Notes under the pieces: model-generated
The model's database searches: none
Told to the model about the DNA's origin: nothing
Seen by the model: the letters and a program-made list of their open reading frames with translations, nothing else
Made by a program: the position numbers and the translations under genes
Source of the DNA: an uncultured Holophagales bacterium
GTDB taxonomy: Bacteria > Acidobacteriota > Thermoanaerobaculia > UBA5066
NCBI GenBank assembly: GCA_937927565.1
Contig: CALBDV010000492.1
Span: forward strand, 1-6,564
Reading direction: 5' to 3'
Length of the DNA stretch: 6,564 bases
Part shown: positions 1 to 6,232 of the stretch, piece by piece
Layout of the letters: each line of letters opens with the position of its first letter
Position numbering within the stretch: position 1 is the stretch's first letter

Positions 1-34
1 CGGTCGGCTGGGCGAACTGATCTCTGGTCAGAAT

Positions 35-58
35 CTGAGAACTTCAAATTGTTCTCAG
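35..58 (-). terminator. Hairpin downstream of the GloVer gene, possible terminator
   Basis: A perfect 8-bp inverted repeat, CTGAGAAC (35-42) and GTTCTCAG (51-58), encloses an 8-nt A/T-rich loop. It lies about 100 nt beyond the stop codon of the large minus-strand gene, where a transcript end is expected. No T-run follows the stem in the minus direction, so it is not a canonical intrinsic terminator. It could instead be an mRNA 3'-end stabiliser or a chance palindrome. I see no gene in the rest of positions 1-161. Confidence 0.35.
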
Positions 59-161
59 GCCGGATCCTCTTCGGACTGAAGCGGTTGCGTGGCACACGTC
101 CATTTATGCTGAAGGGTGCCACCCCACTAATCATCGATACGTTTCCGTTACCTAGTTGGGC

Positions 162-1571
162 TCAGAAGCTCATGGGGATGTAACTTCCATCGGAAGTGAC
201 GGCGTCATTGAGAACCCCGTAGGCCACGAAGCGGGAGTTGCCGGACGTCTTCTCGATCTTGGCGAAGCCCCAGGTGGCTGAGAGGACCTGAAGTGGCTGG
301 TTGAACTGCGTCCACTGGCCGGGCGCGAGGGTCACCGTCGTCGGCGTGCCGAGCGCAACGCCAGCCCCGTTGAAGTAGCTGACCTTCAGCGTGATCGAGT
401 CGGAGGCGTCGCCGCGGTTGACGACGGCGAGGTTGGAGCGCTGGGCATCGTTCTGCTGCAGGCCGTTGACGTACGCCACCGAGGTGGCCAACTCCCCGAG
501 CGTCAGCCCAGAGTAGTAGAGCCCGAAAGTGCCGCCGCCCGAGGAGGCCGGCGTGAAGGTCCGGGCCCCGACGGCGAAGGCCGAAGGCGCTGTACCGGAT
601 GGCGGCAGGGCAAGAAGTGATCCGCCTACGCTGCTGCCGTCGTTGGGGATGGCCAGTCCCTGCAAACGGAGGAATCCGATGGCGTCCGGCACGATCCGTT
701 GCTGGCCCGGGGCCAGCGTCAGCGTGGCCAGACCCGAGCCGCTCCCGAGGGAGGCCTTATAGACGAATGTCACCGGCAGCGGACTGCTCGTCAGGTTGGC
801 GAGCGTGAGCTCAGTGGTGTAGTGGGTGCCGTCCAGCCCGTAGACGTCGAGAACGATCGGCAAGAGGCGATCGCCAGGACCGGAAACGCCCGCGATGAGA
901 GGCGGTATGAACGAGCCGTCGGAGGTGACAGCGTCGTTGAGCACGGCGTAGGCGGTAAAGGGTGAGGTGCCTGCGGTTTCGGAGACGACGGCCCGTCCAG
1001 AGGCGGCCTTGCCGTCGAGCGGCTGGTTGATCTGCGTCCAGCCGTAGGGAGGAAGGCTCTGGTCGAGCAGAGTGCCGAGGTCTTCGCCCATCGGTCCGAA
1101 GAGCTGCACGCGGAGCGTAATGGGTGTCCCGCCGGTGTTAACAAGAGCTAGGTTGGAGCGCTGGGCGTCGTTCTGCTGGAGGCCCACGAGCGTGGCGGTG
1201 GTGGTCGTGGTGGCGGCGGCCGGATAGAAGAGCCCGAACGCGCCGCCCCCTGAGGTCGTGAAGGTGCGCGCGCCGATGAATGGGGCGCTGGAAGAGCTAT
1301 CGAACGTGGCCAAGAGGGTGCCGATGACGCTGCCGCTCGTGGGGATCGAGAGGCCCTGCGAGCGCAGGAAGGCGACGGTGTTCGGGATGATGCGGGTCTC
1401 GCCGGGGCCTAGCGTGACGGAGACAGTACCGGTGCCCGAGCCTACCGAGGCGGTGTAGAGGAGATTGATCTGGATCGCGGTCGTCGCCTTCGAGGCCAGC
1501 GTAAGCTCTGTCGTGTAATGGCTGCCTCCCAAGCCCGCCACGTTGTCGAGGACGACGGGCAGGAAGACCGC
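162..1571 (-). repeat. Two tandem copies of a ~235-residue C-terminal module
   Basis: Copy A is encoded at 1571-870 and copy B at 869-165. Both open with 'LPxVLD', continue with 'G(G/T)HYTTELTLA', 'GARTFT', 'GLQQNDAQRSNLA' and 'NQPL', and close with 'LNDAVTSDGS(F/Y)IP'. At DNA level the best-preserved block is 430-464 against 1150-1184, two mismatches in 35 bases, 720 bp apart. The composition (Thr, Ser, Gly, alternating hydrophobics) suggests beta-sandwich folds. I do not know a formal name for the module, though similar pairs occur at the ends of other large secreted proteins of such bacteria. Confidence 0.85.
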
Positions 1572-4286
1572 GGAGCCAGCCGTGACCGTGATCGTCGCGT
1601 TCCCCGACACGGAACCGCACGCATTCTGCTCCGTCACGGAGAGCGTCAACGGCGTTCCGCCGACTCCCGCCGTAAAGGTGATTTGGTTCGTTCCCTGTCC
1701 CGCGGTGATCGTGCCGTTTTCAATCGTCCATGAGTAGGTTGAGCCTGCATGGAGCGGGACGCTCGCGGTCCGGTTCGGCGAGCCCGCTTCGACGGTCAAA
1801 GGTGCGGTGACAAGTGGTGTCGTAAGCAAACACGCATACGTGAAGGCCGACGCCCTGCTGCCCGACTGAGAGTCGGGGTTCGTCACGGTCACGGTCACGG
1901 CCCCGGCCTCGTGAACAGGTGTGAGGGCGTAGATCGTCGTCATCGAGAAATCCTTGACCGTGGTAGCCGCCGTGCCCCCGAAAACTACCGTGGCGCCTGG
2001 CTGGAAATCCGACCCTGAAATCGTCACGACCGTCCCGCCCCAAACGGGTCCGCTCGCAGGGGAGACGCTTGTCACCGTGGGAGAAGGCCCCGGGCCTGGC
2101 GTCAGACGGAACGCGATCCCACTGCGACCGGCCCCACCATGAGACGTAGTCCCGTAGAAGTTCCCGTCGGCTCCCTGTACTAGGCCGGCGCGTGGATCTG
2201 CCCCGTCGACAAACCGGAACATCTCTTGCGTTGCCAATGTGCCGGCCGGCGTAATCCTGAAGACCGTTCCGTATCCGCCCCCCGTTCCCCCTTGATACGT
2301 CGTTCCGTAGAAGTCTCCGTCGGTTCCTTGCACGAGGTTGGCATACGGATATGACCCGTCGCTGGTATACGCGAAGGAGTGAAGCGTGGTCAGCGCCCCT
2401 GCCGGCGTGATCTTGAAGACCGTCCCGTAATCGCTCATACCTCCCTTATTCGTCGTCCCGTAGAAGTTCCCATCGGTTCCTTGCACGAGGCCGGCGTACG
2501 GGTACCTCCCGTTGCTGCCGGCAAACGAGGAGAGCGTCGTCAGCGTCCCCGCCGGCGTGATCCTGAAGACCGTGCCGAACCCGCTTGCACCCCCCCGATA
2601 CGTCGTTCCGTAGAAGTCCCCGTCGGTTCCTTGAACGAGGCCGGCCCACGGATTTGCCCCGTCGTACCCGAACGAGTAGAGAGTCGTAAGCGCCCCCGAC
2701 GGCGTGATCTTGAAGACAGTGCCATTCTGGAATAGGAAGTCTCCGCCTCCGGTCGTCGTCCCGTAGAAGCTTCCGTCGGTTCCTTGAACGAGGCCGGCAT
2801 ACGGACCTGCCCCGTCCTGATGCGTGAACCTGTGAAGGGTTGTAAGCGCCCCCAACGGCGTGATCTTAAAGACCGTGCCGAAGGAGTTCGTGCCACCGAA
2901 GGGAGTCGTTCCATAAAAGTCCCCGTCGGTTCCTTGAACGAGGCCGGCATACGGATTTGCTCCGTCGCTCCCTGTGAACGAGTGAAGCGTCGTGAGCGCC
3001 CCCGACGGAGTGATCTTGAAGACAGTGCCGCTGCCGCCCGTGCCGCCCTGAGTCGTCGTCCCATAGAAGCTCCCGTCCGTTCCTTGCAGGAGGCCGGCGT
3101 ACGGATCTGACCCCTCGCTCCCTGCGAACGAGAGGAGCGTGGTGAGCGCCCCCGACGGAGTGATCTTGAAGACAGTGCCGCTGCCGCCCGTGCCGCCCTG
3201 AGTCGTCGTCCCATAGAAGCTCCCGTCCGTTCCTTGCACGAGGCCCGCGCGGGGAAAGGCCCCGTCGTCATGGGCGAAGGAATGGAGTACCGTCAGCACC
3301 CCATCTGGTGTGACCTTGAAGACCGAACCGGCGAAGTTGTCTCCGCCGACAGACGTCGTTCCGTAGAAGTTCCCATCGGCCCCCAGTACGACGCCGCCTT
3401 CTGGTTGATTCGAGCCGGGAGGACCTAGGGACGAAGCAATCGTCGTCAGGGTTCCTGTCGGCGTGATCTTGAAGACCGTGCCACCGACCGTCGTCCCATA
3501 GAAACTCCCGTCGGCGCCCTTCACGAGACCGTCATTCGGCGATTCCCCGTCCACCGCAAAGGAACGGAGCGTTGTGAGCATTCCGTCGGGCTCCATCCTG
3601 AAGAACGTTCCGTGTCCGCTCGCGCCGCCCAGGGTCGTCGTCCCATAGAAGCTCCCGTCGGTTCCTTGCACGAGGCCTGTGCCCGGGCGCACTCCATCGG
3701 CCCACGAGAAGAAGGAGTGGAGCGTCGTCAGCGCCCCGGTTGGCGTGATGCTGAAGGCTGTGCCACCGCCAGTGGCACCGAAACTTGGATCGCCGCCGAA
3801 GGCTGTCGTGCCGTAGAAGTTTCCGTCACTTCCTTGCACGAGGTTGGCATTCGGGAATGACCCGTCGACCCCATTGAAAGAGTGGAGCATCGCCAGGATG
3901 CCCTCCGGGGTGATCTTAAAGACCGTGCCGTTACCGCCCGGTCCGCCACTGGACGTCGTCCCATAGAGGTTCCCGTCGACTCCTTGAACGAGGTCGTGGG
4001 CCTGCGGGAATGACCCGTCGACTCCTCGGAAAGAGTAGAGCGTCGTCAGGGTTCCTGTCGGCGTGACCTTGAAGACGCTGCCGAGACCGTTCGCCCCCCC
4101 AAAACTCGTTGTCCCGTAGAAACTGCCGTCGCTGGCCTGGATCAGTCCGTGGGGAAGCTGTTCCTGGGTTGCGAACGAATGAAGCACCGCTATCGACTGT
4201 GCGGCGACAGGACCCGCTGCGATCGACATCCCGCAGACGACGGCCGACAGAACGCGACGGCAAGTAGAGCGCGCTCTAATACGCAT
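162..4286 (-). CDS. Secreted GloVer-repeat protein with IPT/TIG, PKD-like and duplicated C-terminal modules
   Basis: This intact 1374-residue protein is probably exported; no enzymatic role is visible. Residues 1-29 form a signal peptide (basic start MRIRAR, hydrophobic core, cleavage likely at VAA|QS). Residues 31-732 are 14 tandem repeats of about 50 residues of the GloVer type (TIGR03803 style), each with 'LVQGxDGxFYGTT' followed by 'GTVFKITPxG'. Residues 733-818 are an IPT/TIG domain ('VTSVSPASGPVWGGT'). Residues 819-905 look PKD/Ig-like, with Cys819 and Cys890 a possible disulfide. Residues 906-1139 and 1140-1374 are two copies of one module, sharing 'HYTTELTLA', 'GLQQNDAQRSNLA' and 'LNDAVTSDGS'. 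There is no LPXTG, PEP-CTERM or membrane anchor at the end, SYIPMSF. The start at 4286 is chosen because GGAGAGG lies 7 nt upstream and the signal peptide begins there; the frame stays open to 4499, but that extension is debris of another gene. Family naming is firm; function is unknown. A surface or extracellular binding role is inference. Confidence 0.93.
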   Translation of the reverse strand: MRIRARSTCRRVLSAVVCGMSIAAGPVAAQSIAVLHSFATQEQLPHGLIQASDGSFYGTTSFGGANGLGSVFKVTPTGTLTTLYSFRGVDGSFPQAHDLVQGVDGNLYGTTSSGGPGGNGTVFKITPEGILAMLHSFNGVDGSFPNANLVQGSDGNFYGTTAFGGDPSFGATGGGTAFSITPTGALTTLHSFFSWADGVRPGTGLVQGTDGSFYGTTTLGGASGHGTFFRMEPDGMLTTLRSFAVDGESPNDGLVKGADGSFYGTTVGGTVFKITPTGTLTTIASSLGPPGSNQPEGGVVLGADGNFYGTTSVGGDNFAGSVFKVTPDGVLTVLHSFAHDDGAFPRAGLVQGTDGSFYGTTTQGGTGGSGTVFKITPSGALTTLLSFAGSEGSDPYAGLLQGTDGSFYGTTTQGGTGGSGTVFKITPSGALTTLHSFTGSDGANPYAGLVQGTDGDFYGTTPFGGTNSFGTVFKITPLGALTTLHRFTHQDGAGPYAGLVQGTDGSFYGTTTGGGDFLFQNGTVFKITPSGALTTLYSFGYDGANPWAGLVQGTDGDFYGTTYRGGASGFGTVFRITPAGTLTTLSSFAGSNGRYPYAGLVQGTDGNFYGTTNKGGMSDYGTVFKITPAGALTTLHSFAYTSDGSYPYANLVQGTDGDFYGTTYQGGTGGGYGTVFRITPAGTLATQEMFRFVDGADPRAGLVQGADGNFYGTTSHGGAGRSGIAFRLTPGPGPSPTVTSVSPASGPVWGGTVVTISGSDFQPGATVVFGGTAATTVKDFSMTTIYALTPVHEAGAVTVTVTNPDSQSGSRASAFTYACLLTTPLVTAPLTVEAGSPNRTASVPLHAGSTYSWTIENGTITAGQGTNQITFTAGVGGTPLTLSVTEQNACGSVSGNATITVTAGSAVFLPVVLDNVAGLGGSHYTTELTLASKATTAIQINLLYTASVGSGTGTVSVTLGPGETRIIPNTVAFLRSQGLSIPTSGSVIGTLLATFDSSSSAPFIGARTFTTSGGGAFGLFYPAAATTTTTATLVGLQQNDAQRSNLALVNTGGTPITLRVQLFGPMGEDLGTLLDQSLPPYGWTQINQPLDGKAASGRAVVSETAGTSPFTAYAVLNDAVTSDGSFIPPLIAGVSGPGDRLLPIVLDVYGLDGTHYTTELTLANLTSSPLPVTFVYKASLGSGSGLATLTLAPGQQRIVPDAIGFLRLQGLAIPNDGSSVGGSLLALPPSGTAPSAFAVGARTFTPASSGGGTFGLYYSGLTLGELATSVAYVNGLQQNDAQRSNLAVVNRGDASDSITLKVSYFNGAGVALGTPTTVTLAPGQWTQFNQPLQVLSATWGFAKIEKTSGNSRFVAYGVLNDAVTSDGSYIPMSF
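2091..4196 (-). repeat. Array of 14 GloVer repeats, about 150 bp each
   Basis: Counting from the start at 4286, the repeats occupy residues 31-78, 79-129, 130-184, 185-235, 236-278, 279-329, 330-379, 380-429, 430-479, 480-531, 532-580, 581-630, 631-682 and 683-732. Every unit has FYGTT except unit 2, which has LYGTT. Units 1-6 are divergent and vary in length: unit 3 has 55 residues, and unit 5 only 43 because the loop between GTT and GTVFK is nearly gone. Units 7-14 are more uniform, usually with 'YAGLVQGTDG'. Fourteen units would suit two seven-bladed propellers, but that is inference. Confidence 0.9.
2992..3238 (-). repeat. Exact 97-bp direct repeat between neighbouring GloVer units
   Basis: Positions 2992-3088 and 3142-3238 are identical base for base and lie exactly 150 bp apart, one repeat unit. 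They cover the junctions of units 7/8 and 8/9 and encode the same 'TQGGTGGSGTVFKITPSG' stretch twice. The flanking bases (from 2941 against 3091) are also similar but not identical. Other units differ at many synonymous sites, so this pair reflects a recent duplication or gene conversion within the array. Confidence 0.9.
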
Positions 4287-4293
4287 CAGTGAA

Positions 4294-4300
4294 CCTCTCC
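4294..4300 (-). promoter_or_regulatory. Shine-Dalgarno site that fixes the GloVer gene start
   Basis: On the minus strand GGAGAGG occupies 4300-4294, separated from the ATG at 4286 by the 7-nt spacer TTCACTG. This spacing is close to ideal and argues for 4286 over the upstream in-frame ATG at 4499. I found no convincing -10/-35 pair upstream, so the gene may have been transcribed with the decayed FG-GAP gene. Confidence 0.7.
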
Positions 4301-4316
4301 GGCCAGCTATGGAGGA

Positions 4317-5079
4317 AGGGATGTGGAAAGCGGTCACGAGGAAGACGGCCATCTGCCAGCGGGCGACTTTGCTGGTGGAGCAGTAGTTACCGCCGCCGCA
4401 GCCAGCGGTGATGCCGTTGTGGAGAAGGGTCTCGGCGAAGCGGTAGGCGCCGTCGAAGACGGGTACATCGGAGAAGGCTAACCGATGTGGAGCGTCCATG
4501 TCTTAGCGCTCCCGTTGCTCAACGTCTCGAGGAAGGTGGCGTCCCAGTGGGCCGCCGGGCGGGTGACTGGGATGTCGATGGAGAGGTGGTAGGAGGGCCC
4601 GCCCGCCGAGAAGCTGTCGGCGGTGGCTCCTGGAGCGATGGTCCCGTATCCGGCGGCCGTGTCGAGCAGGGTGTAGGTCGCGCCTGCGGGGCCGAGGAAG
4701 GCGGAAGCGGTGCCGGTGAGGGCGAGGGTGCGACAGCAAGATTCTTCCACGAGGCGTTGACGAGAACCGTCTCGCCCGGCTCGCTGTTGACGTTCGAGAT
4801 CGTGCCGCCCGTGGCGTGGGCATCCTCGACGAGACCGACCCCGGCGTCGACGGCGAAGACCCACACGGCCCCAGCGCTACTGTTGTCCACGGGTCCTCCG
4901 ACGATGGCCGTGTTGCCGTCAGCGGAGAGGGACAAGGAAAAGCCTTGATCTGCGATCCCCAAGGCGCCGGTTCCCGCTAACTTCGGCCCCTGCTGCGAGA
5001 ACTCTGCGATGGCGGAAGGCGCAGCGAACAGCGTGCCAGAGACGAGGATGATCAGGACGATGGGATTACGCGTCCTCAT
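4317..5079 (-). pseudogene. Decayed secreted FG-GAP repeat protein gene
   Basis: Reading starts at ATG 5079. Residues 1-25 are a signal peptide (cleavage AIA|EF), and residues 32-75 are one FG-GAP unit ('LSLSADGNTAIVGGP', 'GAVWVF'). Residues 76-113 begin a second domain ('EPGETVLVNASWKN'). At about 4730-4750 the sense continues in another frame ('LALTGTASAFLGPAGATYTLL' region to 'KTWTLHIG') and ends at a TAG at 4478-4480. There the sense jumps frame again to 'AFSDVP', 'AETLLHNGITAGCGGG' and 'QMAVFL'. Both breaks equal the loss of one base. Intact relatives, as I recall them, carry several FG-GAP units and a second copy of the cysteine-containing C-terminal motif; here only one of each remains. 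The usual NYCP is NYCS. No stop follows before the GloVer start at 4286. Sequencing error is a less likely explanation, since the adjacent 4.1-kb gene is error-free. Confidence 0.8.
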
Positions 5080-5087
5080 AGAGAGCT

Positions 5088-5091
5088 CTCC
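5088..5091 (-). promoter_or_regulatory. Ribosome binding site of the FG-GAP pseudogene
   Basis: On the minus strand GGAG at 5091-5088 precedes the ATG at 5079 by 8 nt. This supports the start at 5079 rather than the in-frame ATG at 5127, whose extra residues are arginine-rich and precede a clear signal peptide. The translation signal is intact although the gene body is broken. Confidence 0.6.
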
Positions 5092-5405
5092 GCGTCGCCA
5101 TCGTACGCCTTGAGAGTGAGTGGACACATTGGCGCTGAAACAACCCCTTCAATTCAAACGCGAACGGCCGTCGATAGCACTCTGGAACGCCTCGTAGGAT
5201 CGCGGGGCTCCAGGGGCGCGCCAGCGCCGGCCACCGAGAATGACGTGGGGCGAAGGCCCACACCCGACACAGCAGGGCCTCCGGATAGAGCCCCACGGCC
5301 CGTTCGCGGCGAATCCCCCACAACGACAGGTTTCGGGGTGGAGTTCGACGAAGTCGTCCCCATGAGGTCCAAAGATCGAGGGGCGTCTCTTCGAGTTCGG
5401 TCATC
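5092..5405. other. Intergenic region between the surface-protein genes and the mobile-element remnants
   Basis: I recognise no gene here. The plus-strand frame that later encodes the recombinase has stops at 5175, 5241 and 5286, so the recombinase piece does not extend through it. Long open frames on both strands show no family resemblance and are expected at this GC content. The part nearest 5092 should contain the promoter of the FG-GAP gene (minus strand); a TTGAAT/TTGAAG stretch near 5145-5155 is a possible -35, but I see no good -10. The left end of the mobile element must lie somewhere before 5406. Confidence 0.5.
5244..5297. other. Two-tiered inverted repeat (structured DNA or RNA)
   Basis: An 8-bp outer stem, CGTGGGGC (5244-5251) with GCCCCACG (5290-5297), encloses a 6-bp inner stem, AGGCCC (5254-5259) with GGGCCT (5275-5280). 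The internal loop is asymmetric and the apical loop has 15 nt. All pairs are Watson-Crick, so it can fold as RNA from either strand. It lies in the leader region of the FG-GAP pseudogene and near the unknown left edge of the recombinase remnant. It might be a mobile-element end, a terminator-like structure or chance. Confidence 0.4.
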
Positions 5406-5666
5406 CGGCTCGAGGCGCGGCCGTCCTCCGTCGAGGTCGAGATCGCGATCCTCGACATCCTCGAAGTGGACGCCGGCTGGGTCGCCAGCTGCCTGACCGA
5501 CTTCGACGCCATCTGGGACGTCCTGACCCCGGAGAACCGGGCCGGGCTTCTCCGGGAGGTTGTCCCGAGCGTCGAGGTGAACGAGCCGGCCAACGAGGTG
5601 AAAGTCATCATCACGGACCTGACGAAAGCGACGACGACGAAGCTGGCCTACGAGGTGGCGGTGTGA
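5406..5666 (+). pseudogene. C-terminal remnant of a large serine recombinase (resolvase/invertase family)
   Basis: The frame is open from 5289 and ends at TGA 5664-5666. Recognisable sequence begins at 'RLEARP' (5406) and continues with a short helical region ('VEIAILDILEVDAGWV') and the diagnostic 'FDAIWDVLTPENRAGLLREVV', here split as FDAIWDVL and TPENRAGLL. It ends with the short beta segment 'VEVNEPANEVKVIITDL'. In large serine recombinases this is the extreme C-terminus after the zinc ribbon and coiled coil. The catalytic serine domain, recombinase domain and zinc ribbon are all absent, and upstream sequence in every frame is unrelated, so it cannot catalyse recombination. A GTG at 5466 could start a short open frame, but nothing supports it as a real start. 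Confidence 0.75.
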
Positions 5667-5967
5667 ATGACCCCGAGATCGCCCGGGAAGACGCGGGTTC
5701 CGGCACGACGGTTGTGGCGGGGCAGCTCTCTCGGGCCAGGAAGGGGAGGAGAAGCGGTTCGTGGCGGAGCAGCCCACCGCGCCTGACCGGCGTCCGGCGA
5801 TGGTCGCGCGCCAGCTGGCCCTCGCGCATTGGATTCAAAGGGCTATCGAATCAGGGGAGGTCAAGTACCAGGCGGACGCGGCGCGGCTGCTGGGGCTGTC
5901 GAGAGCGCGGGTCTCACAGCTGCTCGACCTGATGTTACTGGCGCCGGACATTCAGGAACGACTCCTG
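5663..5967 (+). pseudogene. Frameshifted and truncated HTH protein gene coupled to the recombinase
   Basis: The likely start is the GTG at 5663, which overlaps the recombinase TGA by 4 bases (GTGA), with GAGGTGG just upstream; this shows an operon with translational coupling. The first frame reads 'VNDPEIAREDAGSG' and on to 'SRARKG'. Sense then continues one base out of phase, near the G-rich run at 5741-5750, as 'EEKRFVAEQPTAPDRRP'. The body 'ARQLALAHWIQRAIESGEV' and 'ADAARLLGLSRARVSQLLDL' contains a helix-turn-helix, followed by 'LLAPDIQERLL', a ParB/KorB-like arrangement. Small HTH proteins of this type commonly follow serine recombinases of this type, as far as I recall. After residue LL (5967) the sequence becomes unrelated, at the IS21 junction, so the C-terminus is lost. 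The long plus-strand frame to 6237 beyond that point is a chimera. Confidence 0.7.
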
Positions 5968-5972
5968 CCTTG

Positions 5973-6122
5973 CGGCCGCTCCTGGACCTCCGCCTCCGGC
6001 CCGCCCCGAAGGTACCGACGTACCGTGCTCCGGGCGACGCCGACCTCCCGCGAGATCCGCTTGCTGCCCGAGCCCATGCCCGCCAGCACGCGCATCCGCA
6101 CCACCACCTCCGGGTCGACCAT
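5973..6122 (-). pseudogene. istA: N-terminal fragment of IS21-type transposase IstA
   Basis: The ATG at 6122 is preceded by GGAGGT (6132-6127) with a 4-nt spacer. The protein begins MVDPEVVVRMRVLAGMG and continues 'SKRISREVGVARSTVRRYLRGG', a helix-turn-helix typical of the IstA DNA-binding N-terminus, then 'PEAEVQERP'. Full IstA proteins have several hundred residues with a DDE catalytic core; only about 50 are present here, and the frame stops at 5952 within foreign sequence. It cannot be an active transposase. An in-frame ATG at 6224 lies in the element's non-coding end and is not favoured. Confidence 0.7.
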
Positions 6123-6201
6123 CGCCACCTCCGGCTCTCGCCGGAGCGCTTCTACCCCGATCCCGTCCACCTTCCCGGCCTCCTTCTCGGAGTCCCGCCG
6201 G

Positions 6202-6232
6202 GGGGTCAGGATGACTGTCGCCAAGGGGTCAG
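6202..6232. repeat. Direct repeat GGGGTCAG near the IS21 end
   Basis: GGGGTCAG occurs at 6202-6209 and again at 6225-6232 on the plus strand, 23 bp apart (about two helical turns), immediately upstream of the istA fragment. IS21-family ends carry multiple short repeated sites thought to bind the transposase, and these two are good candidates. Only two copies are visible. Confidence 0.5.

Noticed and set aside
91..120. Possible second terminator stem GGCAC (91-95) with GTGCC (116-120)
   Set aside because: It has only 5 bp with a 20-nt loop and no T-run; the 35-58 hairpin is the better candidate.
2379..3428. Plus-strand open frames with recurring 'VPVGSLNEAG'-like peptides, and a 243-codon minus-strand frame with recurring 'ASFKEPTG'
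   Set aside because: They are out-of-frame images of the 150-bp GloVer repeats; the periodicity and the peptide repeats come directly from the coding array, and they lack start signals.
2091..4196. Regular ~150-bp periodicity that could be mistaken for a repeat array such as CRISPR or a satellite
   Set aside because: The repeats are in frame, vary by whole codons and encode a known repeat family; there are no short conserved repeats separated by unique spacers.
162..4286. Frameshifts as evidence that the whole assembly is error-prone
   Set aside because: The 4.1-kb GloVer gene stays in frame through C-runs of 6 and 7 bases (near 2278-2283 and 2590-2596), which argues against widespread single-base errors.
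5215..5228. Small hairpin GGCGC/GCGCC
   Set aside because: A 5-bp GC stem with a 4-nt loop is expected by chance in this composition and has no supporting context.
5110..5496. 128-codon plus-strand open frame
   Set aside because: It crosses the FG-GAP leader and runs out of phase through the recombinase remnant; the translation is Arg/Ser/Pro-rich without family features.
5066..5777. Overlapping minus-strand open frames of 182 and 207 codons
   Set aside because: They are antisense images of the recombinase and HTH remnants in GC-rich DNA and have no recognisable motif.
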